Notes under the pieces: generated by a model | Databases searched by the model: none | Seen by the model: the letters and a program-made list of their open reading frames with translations, nothing else | Told to the model about the DNA's origin: nothing | Translations under genes and position numbers: made by a program | Part shown: positions 1 through 8,684 of the stretch, in pieces | Position numbering within the stretch: position 1 is the first letter of the stretch | How the letters are laid out: each line of letters begins with the position of its first letter | Assembly: GCA_032718475.1 (NCBI GenBank) | Contig: JAUCBJ010005718.1 | Span: 1-43,253, forward strand | Origin: Nemertoderma westbladi | Lineage: Eukaryota; Xenacoelomorpha; Nemertodermatida; Nemertodermatidae | Length of the DNA: 43,253 nucleotides | Reading direction: 5' to 3'

Positions 1-1719
1 GATTTCAATAACAGGCCTAATTATTTCAGGCTCATCTACTATAGTAGGGAGTCTTTCTATTTTAATTATTTGGTCTGTGGGCTCAGTACTACCTAAGTTG
101 GTGTTATTTAGTTGCCTTCTAACAGCTGGAGGCAAATCAGGCAATTTCTGCCGGTGGAATGTTCTTTTATGTCTGCTTAGGCGAGATCGATTTCTTCCGC
201 CTTCAGTGTCGGTGGTATCGCCTTCCTCAGATGATGTATACCCCTGTCTCTTGGGAGTAGATCGACTCATCATCTGCATATTACTAGCTGTTAACTGTTT
301 ATTGAAGTTGTCTTGCCTCTCTTGAAGATTTTCCAACTCTAGTTGGGTTGCCTCTTCAGATGCTCTCCGTTCTGCTTCCGCCACCGCTGCCGCTTTTACC
401 TCTGCCGCTGCCGCTTTTGCCTCTGCCTTTGCTTCTGCTGCTGCTTTTGTTGCCTTTGCCTCTGCTTCTGCTGCTGCCGCTTTTGCCTCTGCCGCTGCTT
501 CTGCCAAGGTCGCTTTTCTTTCCGCCTCTGCCACTGCTGCTATCTTTCTGTCTTCTATACGTTTTTTCCTTACTTGTTCTTCCCTTTCTCTAGCGATGCG
601 GAGTTGTTCATCGAATTTAGCTTGGTTCGCCGCTAACCTATCCACATCAATCGCATCTAACACAAGTTTGGCTCCTTCGCTATTAGGGCTAAGTCCCTCT
701 AGCCTTCTCCTCAACTCTTTATCTCCCACAAAACGCTGATAGTCTGACAGATAGATATCAATGGCATCCTTCTTATGCGGTTTCTCTGCCGTCGCTTCAC
801 TTTCCACTTGGGAAAAAGTAGCGTCTGTTGATTCTCCATGGGTTGATCGCTCCTCTAGCTGAGCTTTCCACTGAGCTGCTCCTTGAACCTGGCGACTCAC
901 CCGTTGAAACCAAGTCTTTACGGCAACTTGCAACGACGTGTCTTGTTTTCTTTTAGAAGCCTCCTCAAAGGCGGATAAGATTAGCCTAATCCGCAGAACT
1001 CTTTCTCTAACTTGATAAAGCAGCGATCCCTGCTCTTGAGGTCCTTGAGGTTGTTGAAAAAGTTGCTTTTCTATTCGCTCCATAGAGCTGAAGAATCCCT
1101 GTGCGTATCCGGCTGCGGACCTCTTCCACACAGCTGGATCGATGGTTTCCTTGGCTACTCCCATCCTGTGTATGTCTTCCCAGGCAGCTTCTGATAAATC
1201 AAACGGGAGTCCGGGTCCGGGGAAGTTCCATTGCGACTCGACAATAGACTTCAGTTCTTCACTAGTGTAGCCCGCGTAGCTATCTCTAGTTGACCGTTGA
1301 CTTCTCGCCCAATCGATCTGGTGTTCTTCCACCGCGATCAATAACCCAGCGAGCACGGCTGCAGGAAGGATGAGAAGGGGATCCGTATAAACCGCATCCG
1401 TCATCTCTGCTCCGCTCTCGGGTGTCAGCTCTACAGTATCCTCACTACTGGAGCTGCTGGGCCGCTGAGGAATAAGTTCTTGACTAGTGGGTTGTTGCTG
1501 TTCCGCTGCCTTTTGGTCCCGCTTGACCTGAGCTCGAGTGCCTATGATAGACCTACGATGTTGGACTAACCTAGGTTCTGTTATTACTACTGGAGGGATG
1601 ACTTTCCTCACAGTGGGGGGTGAACTGGACTTACGACCAGACGGTTGTACGTCTCTATCTGAGTCGCAAATAGTTACATCTAATAAACTGTCTGACAGGT
1701 TCTGCTTAGTATCAGACAT
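1..1719 (-). CDS. gag: Gag N-terminal part of BEL/Pao-like copy A (runs off left edge)
   Basis: Read by hand on the minus strand, the frame starts with ATG at 1719 and stays open for about 573 codons to the window edge. It starts MSDTKQNLSDSLLD, closely parallel to the plus-strand copy B Gag (MSDTQQNLSDSLID), and stays collinear with it throughout. Shared blocks include GPGLPFDLSEAAWEDIHRMG and AVKTWFQRV. An Ala/Glu/Lys-rich, probably coiled-coil segment is encoded at about 365-560. In retroelements Gag forms the cytoplasmic particle that packages element RNA. The downstream part (DUF1759, knuckles, pol) lies outside the window. No stop or frameshift is seen, unlike copy B, so A may be the better preserved relative. 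Confidence 0.85.
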   Translation of the reverse strand, partial: MSDTKQNLSDSLLDVTICDSDRDVQPSGRKSSSPPTVRKVIPPVVITEPRLVQHRRSIIGTRAQVKRDQKAAEQQQPTSQELIPQRPSSSSSEDTVELTPESGAEMTDAVYTDPLLILPAAVLAGLLIAVEEHQIDWARSQRSTRDSYAGYTSEELKSIVESQWNFPGPGLPFDLSEAAWEDIHRMGVAKETIDPAVWKRSAAGYAQGFFSSMERIEKQLFQQPQGPQEQGSLLYQVRERVLRIRLILSAFEEASKRKQDTSLQVAVKTWFQRVSRQVQGAAQWKAQLEERSTHGESTDATFSQVESEATAEKPHKKDAIDIYLSDYQRFVGDKELRRRLEGLSPNSEGAKLVLDAIDVDRLAANQAKFDEQLRIAREREEQVRKKRIEDRKIAAVAEAERKATLAEAAAEAKAAAAEAEAKATKAAAEAKAEAKAAAAEVKAAAVAEAERRASEEATQLELENLQERQDNFNKQLTASNMQMMSRSTPKRQGYTSSEEGDTTDTEGGRNRSRLSRHKRTFHRQKLPDLPPAVRRQLNNTNLGSTEPTDQIIKIERLPTIVDEPEIIRPVIEI

Positions 1720-3882
1720 GACTATATATACCGTTGAATGTCTACTGCTGTATTACAGTCTGAGTAAGTCTAGTAACTCAGTATTACCTGTTAGCCTAGT
1801 AATTAATTACCGGTACTGCTACTCAGTGTAGCGTGATATATATAATATATTAGAATACCGGTATGCTTATAGTATATATAACTATTATTACAGACTAGGT
1901 TTATCACAGAATACCGGTATAATTTTAGCACAAATATATATAAATATATAATAGGCCTATCGGAATACCGGTATACAGCTTACAGTTTGTAGGATATATA
2001 ATTCTGAAATAGAATTAATTACAAGTACCGGTATAATTTCAGCCTAGATTTATAGAAATAAAGATAATAGGCCTATCGTAAATACCGGTATATCAATTAT
2101 TTCAAATAATTGAATTTCTGTTACTTTAGGGTTACTTGGTTACTTTACTTACTTTATTATCGTTATTTGAGCAGTAATCCAACTTATATTGAGACCTAAT
2201 GGTTGTATGGTAGGCCTACGATTTATAAATCGTTAGATTTGATTTATAATATATATATACCCGTTTTAATGGGTTTTGTCAATGTTTGAAATAAATGTTA
2301 TTATTTCTGGGGAGTAATCACTACACAAAGCGGTGCGCTTTCAGTGAAGTGTTACGTACAGGACACTAAAACAAATAATACTAATTTACCTAAGTTACTT
2401 AATACTACAAATTACGTACAATTTGGGTTGAGATTACAATCTCTAAATAAACACAAAATTTTACAAAAACACAAATACGAATTTTTTAGGGTAATTTTAC
2501 AAGAAGTCTACAAACCAGCCTAACAAAGGGTTAGAAAACTGATTATTACAGCGGACAGGGTACTACGGTATTTGAAATAATAAGTAGTAGTAAATACACT
2601 GCGTTGTCTAGATAGGAAAATACCACCGCCTGACGACCTATAGCCGTATCGCTATAGGTTCTACGTTATGTATCACGGAGTGTTCCTACCTAGAAGTTAA
2701 TAGAGCTAATCGAATGTGCCTATCAACCACTTTACAACACAAATATAATGCCTACAATAATTACTTCGGAAAGTACTGTACACTAAACCCTAAATTAGGT
2801 ACGAGTACTTGTACAACAGATAATCAGTAATTAAATATACTTGAACAGCTAAAAGAACCACGGCATCTGCTGGAGTGACCGATGCACAAAATCACCAGTC
2901 TTTACCTACGCCGAGCAGCCCGTGTAGTACCGAGGTTAATTTAACTATAGCGGTATGTATAACAAACACAATTACTGTAGGAACAAACTTGGGGACTTGA
3001 ATGTTGCGAATAATCGCATAAACTCTGAATAATAAATATTACGCTACGCGTACAAACTACTCAAACAAAATACAGACCGAACACTGACAGACTACTATCA
3101 AGCCTAAACAAACTACGGTATATGCAGACTCCGAAATGATTAGGGAGTATGCGCTCTAACCCAGTAGTGCGACTTATTCTTTAGTTGGGGGTTTACCTTA
3201 CAGCGTTCGCTGCCCCTACTGCCTAACCGTACTTAATCGGACAGATGATCTACACACGCGGCAATCCGTTCAGACCTAATAACAGCCAGACAACTATCCA
3301 GCCTACAAATTATCTAAATAAAATTATACGCTACCCGTACAGACTTACACAAACAAAGTACAGACTAAACGATGGCAGACTACTCTCAAGCCTAAATAAA
3401 CTACAGGACATGCAGACTCCGAAATGATTAGGGAGTATGCGCTCTAACCCAGTAGTGCGACTTATTCTTTAGTTGGGGGTTTACCTTACCGCATTGGCTG
3501 CCCCTACTTCCTAACCGTACTTAATCGGACAAGTGCTCTACACACACTGCAATTCGTTCGGACTTAACAGCAATCAGACAACAGCTCAGCCTACAAATTG
3601 TCTGTACAATCTGATCAGGTTTACACGCCTTCTGTTCAATACTGGCCTACAAACAAATAAAACTGACAGAAATAGGCCTAAGTAAAATCCCAATAAAAAC
3701 CAGGCGTCCCCGATTAATTATTAAGACCTACCGGCATATATAATCAAATCGAATAATACTAGCTGTACTTATACGGAAGTAGGTACCGGTCCGGATGATC
3801 AGGCAGTCAGGCCTACTGGTTACCGGTCGACCGATACTTTCGACTTTATTGCTTACTGCAATAAAGAAGCTATATCCTTTAA
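1720..3882 (-). other. 5' leader of copy A
   Basis: Non-coding, A+T-rich stretch between the LTR and gag of copy A. It is the inverted, diverged counterpart of 6467-8684. It holds several ACCGGT-centred palindromes (about 1855-2095), a tandem duplication of about 288 bp (copies beginning near 3122 and 3410, sharing the block around GAAATGATTAGGGAGTATGC), and near the LTR a hairpin (3843-3866) and a palindrome (3821-3836). Short frames here have no support. Confidence 0.75.
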
Positions 3883-5092
3883 TGTTCGCGCTTTCAGACC
3901 TTTGGCAGTTTAACCCACCAAATTAAGATGTCTTCTAGATATTAAATCTGTTTTTAGTCTATGACAAGTATTTGATTCACTACACTAGTCGAAACCAATC
4001 CGTGCGCGACCATTCACCCGCTGGATATTCCCGGGAGATTGGGTTCGACGGTTTAATTTTATTGCTATGTAAGCCTAATGTATTATTCGACTGACAGTAC
4101 TATATAATCTCTGACAATATTATTCACCTTCGGTAATATTAACAGTTCCTTTAGGACGTGGCGCTTTATCTATATAAACAGAGTTATGACTTAAACTACT
4201 CACAACGATATGGCTTAATTATAATTCACATATATGGCGCATTCTTTAGGAATTGCTTCTTTAACAGACTCACTCATACACAATGCTGCACAATACTGCA
4301 TACTAATCTGCCAATCTTCACTGATTTTAGTCACATATAAAAGGAACACAGGCTGACTCATGTAGGGTCTATCAAATAACATTAGATTCACTTCAAACCA
4401 CTTTAACATAAGTCACAATCGTTATTGGTAACCTTTCTCTCTTACCTTCGGTATATCAAGAATATTGGGTTGCGGGGTTATTTATCGTTATTCCAAATAT
4501 AATAATTCATCAACCATATTATGAAGAACTGACAGTAAATAGCAGTATAAAACAACAACTGAACAGTTAGGTAGATCGGTACGTCAGTACCGGTATGTCA
4601 GTATGTCCGCAGTTAAAGGATATATGCCCTTTATAATTAAACCTACTAGTGTAAGACTAAAAAACAGTACAGCACAAAAATACTTCCAAGCCGTTCTTTC
4701 TTTGGCTCAAGACTGAATGTAAACACTGCACATAGGCATTGCGTCATTTCTCGGAAATTTTCTGTACAAGGAGCCACAAAAACGCTCTCATTGGCTGACT
4801 GAACTGAGAGACGCCGTAGAACAAAGGAAATCAACACGTATGAATGTCAGCTGTTAACCGTAGTCATAGTAACTACTGTTCAAGAGTAGCTATCACCCTT
4901 TTGCGTCACGAATTGCCATAGAATCATAAAATATGCCTTTCACAGTACACATACAGAGGAAATAGGTCTTAGATCCTCTAAAAACACCGATACAGCAATA
5001 ATACGGTCTCTTACACTTATTAAATCAACTACAGAGTATTTTAATGTAAAAGATAATAAAAATAACGGGGCAATTCAGCAAAGGCTTTTACA
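3883..5092 (-). repeat. 5' LTR of copy A (minus orientation)
   Basis: Read on the minus strand this segment begins TGTAAAAGCC at 5092, like the TGTAAAAGCT start of the copy B LTR, and ends near 3883 in GCGCGAACA, like GCGCGTACA in copy B. Internal blocks align with the copy B LTR in inverted orientation, for example CCAGCGGGTGAATGG and TCCTAAAGGAACTGTTAATA. It is about 1210 bp against 1247 bp in copy B and clearly diverged, so this is an older or different subfamily member. The exact inner boundary is uncertain by a few bases. Confidence 0.75.
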
Positions 5093-5214
5093 TGAGCCCA
5101 AAACCATCTCATCTTTTTTGGGTGGATTATAACAACTTTATCAAATGGCTGTCTCAGTTTGATATCCGATCAAATTATTCAATCCGATCAAATTATTCAA
5201 TCATATTCCAAATG
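5093..5214. other. Short spacer between the two head-to-head LTR elements
   Basis: About 122 bp separates the outer end of the copy A LTR from the target duplication of copy B. It contains an 18-bp unit (ATCCGATCAAATTATTCA) repeated twice at 5164-5199. No coding signal. Confidence 0.6.
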
Positions 5215-5219
5215 TAATA
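5215..5219. repeat. Target-site duplication TAATA, left of copy B
   Basis: TAATA directly precedes the TG of the 5' LTR and is repeated at 17783-17787 directly after the CA of the 3' LTR. Five base pairs is usual for BEL/Pao and Ty3-type integrases. Confidence 0.8.
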
Positions 5220-5536
5220 TGTAAAAGCTTCTGTGGGATATAACTGGCCCCTTTTGCTTCGCAATCCAGTTTCCCCCCAGGCGCTGGAATACTCTAAAAA
5301 GGTTCTCTAACTGTATATATATTCCCCTCGCCCGCAAGGTACCGTTACAGGTGTTTTAACGGACATAAAAGTCATTCTTCTATATACGTGCTTTAGCGGA
5401 CATGGTAAGGCAAAAAACCTGCAATGCACCAAATACCTTTACACGGCTTGGCCTTGATGATTCAGATTGCGACATCTAGCAGCTGGTTGCTGGCATGGAA
5501 ACAGCCATTGGACGCATGGTTCTTTGTTTGGCTTGA

Positions 5537-5545
5537 GCCAATCAG
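5537..5545 (+). promoter_or_regulatory. CCAAT-type box in the LTR
   Basis: GCCAATCAG matches the eukaryotic CCAAT-box consensus and lies about 290 bp upstream of the TATA-like motif in the presumed U3. The same motif occurs in the 3' LTR. Functional status is inferred only. Confidence 0.35.
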
Positions 5546-5828
5546 AGCGATTTTTTCTGTCGACGTGTAGATATTCGGTCGATCATACTAGGAGTGTTCA
5601 GTCTTACTGTTTTTTGTGATACCGTTGTGTTGTTGCTATCTAGGCCAGGAACACCGGCTCTAGAGTCAATTCGTTTTCATACTTTAGAAGAAACATTAGT
5701 AGGCTTAAGATTATAGAGCGTATAACTGTTATCAGTGCAGTCTTGTCACATCTTGTCATATCATATCTTAACCTACCGTCTTAATGCTGTTTACTGTTGT
5801 GTTTTGGTTGAATGTTATTTGGAGAACA

Positions 5829-5837
5829 TATATAAAG
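5829..5837 (+). promoter_or_regulatory. TATA-like box in the LTR
   Basis: TATATAAAG is the best TATA-box match in the LTR and would place the RNA start near 5860, leaving about 600 bp of R-U5. The LTR is A+T-rich, so chance matches such as the one near 5312 are possible. Confidence 0.35.
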
Positions 5838-6479
5838 AACCCAAATTTCCCAATTTTCTTGATACACTACAGGTTAGAGAGACGGGTTATATATAGCGAT
5901 TGCGACTTATATTATTGTGTATGTAGTGAATTTAATGCTATTTGATAAGCACTACATTGGTCCGTTGCTGTTCTCTTTATATATGATAAAATTCATTGAC
6001 GGTCGGCAAATTAGTGAGCAGTATTGTGTGTTACCGGTAGTGTGCATGATTGTGACTGATAACTAAGCATTTCCTAAAGAATGCGCCTCATACGTGAATC
6101 ATAAGCCTTACCGACTTACCGTTGTGATTAGTATAAGTCATATCTCTGTTTACCTAGATAGAGCGCCACGTCCTAAAGGAACTGTTAATATTTCCCGAAA
6201 GTGAATAATATTAGTCAGAAATTATTTATTAACGATCAATCGAATAATACAATACAGTAAGCTTACACTGCAATAATAATCTAAGCCCTCAGAATCCAGT
6301 CTCCCGGGTATATCCAGCGGGTGAATGGACGCGCACTAGGCTGGCTTCTGCTAATGTTGTGTTTATTGGTATTAAATATTTGTCATCTTCTAAAGTCTAT
6401 TTATAAACCAAAAGACATATAAATTTTGGCAGGTTAAACTGCTAAAGGTCTTCAAAAGCGCGTACAATAACAGTTATTG

Positions 6480-6504
6480 ACTTTATTGCAGTAAGCAATA
6501 AAGT
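6480..6504 (+). promoter_or_regulatory. Conserved hairpin just after the 5' LTR
   Basis: ACTTTATTGC and GCAATAAAGT form a perfect 10-bp stem around the loop AGTAA, 13 bases after the LTR end. Copy A keeps the same structure at 3843-3866 although the sequence around it has diverged. The position suggests a role in priming or packaging, which is inference. Confidence 0.5.
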
Positions 6505-6510
6505 TGAAAG

Positions 6511-6526
6511 TACCGGTCGACCGGTA
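6511..6526. repeat. 16-bp perfect palindrome TACCGGTCGACCGGTA
   Basis: Perfectly self-complementary, six bases after the hairpin. Copy A has a one-base variant at 3821-3836. Confidence 0.6.
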
Positions 6527-6532
6527 AACCTG

Positions 6533-6660
6533 AACCGGTACTTCTGTAGGTCAGTAGGCCCAACTGCCAGAACCGGTACTGCTGTAGGTCCGTAGGTCCA
6601 ACTGCCAGAACCGGTACTTCTGTAGGTCCGTAGGCCCAACTGTCCTAACCGGTACTTCCA
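6533..6660 (+). repeat. 38-bp tandem repeat, about 3.4 units
   Basis: Units begin at 6533, 6571, 6609 and 6647 (partial), each starting AACCGGTACT and continuing with a GTAGGTC-type block. A short minus-strand frame across it is an artefact of the repeat. Confidence 0.85.
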
Positions 6661-6839
6661 GTATAAGTACATTAGTATTATTCGATTTTGATTATTGCAT
6701 ACCGGTAGGCTGTTTAAGAGATTAGGGACTGTACACCCCTTGTTTCTTTTGGAGCTTACTTATTTCTGTCAGTTTTATTTACATGTAAGTTAATATTGAG
6801 CTGAAGACGTGTAAGTCTGCTCAGATTGTTCAGATAATT

Positions 6840-7410
6840 GTAGGCCGGACTGTTGTCGGATTGTTGTTGGGTTTGGAGAGATTACGGCGTGTGTAGAGTT
6901 TGTCCGATAGAGTGCCAGTTAGTAAGTTGGGGCAGCCATAGCTGTAAGGTCAATCCCCTATTAAAGAATAAGTCGTACTACCGTGTTAGAACGCATACTA
7001 ACTAACCATTTTGGAATCTGCACATACTGTAGTTTATTTAGGCTTGACAGTATTCTGCCAACGTTTTGGCCTGTGTTTGTTTGTGTGGTCTGTTCAGGTA
7101 CCGTAATAGTTATTACTCAGATATTTTGTAGGCTGGATTGTTGTCTAGCTATTATTAGGTCTGAAGAGATTGCTGCGTGTGTAGAGTTTGTCTGATAAGT
7201 GCCAGTTAGTAAGTTGGGGCAGCCATAGCTGTAAGGTCAATCCCCTCTTAAAGAATAAGTCGTACTACCGTGTTAGAACGCATACTAACTAACCATTTTG
7301 GAATCTGCACATACTGTAGTTTATTTAGGCTTGGTGGTAGTCTGCCAGCGTTTGGTTTGTATTTTGTTTGAGTATTCTGTACGGGTAGCGTAATATTTAT
7401 TATTCAGAGT
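6840..7410 (+). repeat. Tandem duplication of about 287 bp in the leader
   Basis: The block starting GCCAGTTAGTAAGTTGGGGC occurs at 6914 and again at 7201, and similarity continues through both units (shared ACCATTTTGGAATCTGCACA). Copy A carries the same duplication with a period of about 288 bp, so it predates the split of the two elements. Confidence 0.8.
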
Positions 7411-8339
7411 TTATGCGATTATTCGCAACATTCATGTCCCCAAGTTTATTCCTACAGTAATTGTGTTTGTTACACATACCGTTATAGTTAAATTAACCCC
7501 GGTACTACACGGGCTGCTTGGCGTAGGAAAAGACTGGTGACTTTGTGCTTCGGTCACTCCAGCAGATGCCGTGGTTCTTTTAACTGTTCAAGTATATTTA
7601 ACTACTGATTATTTGTTGTTCCAGTACTTGTACCTAATTTAGGGTTTAGTGTACAGTGCTTTCCGAAGTAATTAGTGTGTAGGCAGTATATTTGTGTTGT
7701 AAAGTGGTTAATAGGCACGCTGGATCTGGTAGTCCGCGGTAATTAACTTCTAGGTAGGAACACTCCGTGATACATAACGTAGTACCTATAGCGATACGGC
7801 TATAGGTCGTCAGGCGGTGGTATTTTCCTATCTGGACAGTGCAATATATTTACTACTACTTATTATTTTCAAATACCGTAGTACCCTGTCCGTTGTAATA
7901 AACCGAATTCTAACCCTTTGTTAGACTGGTTTGTAGACTTCCTGTAAAATTACCCTAAAAATTCGTACGTAATATTTTTTGTTGTGTTTAATTAGAGAAT
8001 TAATCTCACCCGTATCGTAAGTAATTTGTAGTATTAAGTAACTTAGGTAAATTAGAATTATCAGTTTTAGTGTCCAATAAATAGCACTTCACGGAGAGCG
8101 CACAGCTTCTGTGTAGTGACTCCCCCAGAAATAATAACATTTATTTCAAATATTGACAAAACCCCTTTTAAACGGGTATATAAATATTATAAATCAACTC
8201 AAACGATTTAGAAATAGTAGGCCTGCCATACAACTACTAGGTCTCAATATCAGTTGGACTACTGCTTAAATAACGGTAATAAAGTAAGTTAAAGTAACCA
8301 AGTAACCCTAAAATATTCAGAAATTCAATTATTCTAAAA

Positions 8340-8600
8340 TAATTGACATACCGGTATTTACCATAAGCTTACTATATTTATTTCTATAAATTTGTGCTGA
8401 AATCATACCGGTACTCTGTAATTAATTCTAGTCAAGAATTATACTTATATACTATAAGTGTAAGCTGCATACCGGTATTCACGATAGGCCTATTATATAT
8501 TTATATATATTTGTGCTAAATTTATATACAAAACTAGTTTACAATACTTATATATATTATAAGTGCATACCGGTATTCTAATATACTGCAATAAATTACC
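8340..8600 (+). repeat. A+T-rich imperfect repeats centred on ATACCGGTAT
   Basis: CATACCGGTATT recurs near 8348, 8470 and 8568, followed each time by similar A+T-rich text including TTTGTGCTRAA. The matching block in copy A is at about 1855-2095. The palindrome is also common elsewhere in the window. Confidence 0.55.
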
Positions 8601-8684
8601 GGTACTAGGCCAACGGTCATACTGAATTACTAGACTTGCTTTAACTGTAACTATAGTAGTAAGCATTCAACTGTACAGCTAAAT

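Larger units (their letters stand above)
5220..6466 (+). repeat. 5' LTR of copy B
   Basis: It begins TGTAAAAGCTTC and ends GCGCGTACA. Compared base by base with 16536-17782 I found only two differences: C5623 against T16939 and G5814 against A17130. The length is the same, 1247 bp. A CCAAT-type box and a TATA-type box are annotated separately. I see no clear AATAAA signal inside. Confidence 0.93.
6467..8684 (+). other. Long structured 5' leader of copy B
   Basis: This 2.2-kb untranslated stretch lies between the LTR and the gag ATG. In order it holds a palindrome at the LTR junction (6465-6479), a 10-bp-stem hairpin (6480-6504), the palindrome TACCGGTCGACCGGTA (6511-6526), a 38-bp tandem array, a tandem duplication of about 287 bp (6840-7410), and A+T-rich DNA with ATACCGGTAT repeats (about 8340-8600). 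It aligns in inverted orientation with copy A. No frame looks coding. No standard tRNA primer-binding site was recognised after the LTR. Confidence 0.75.
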
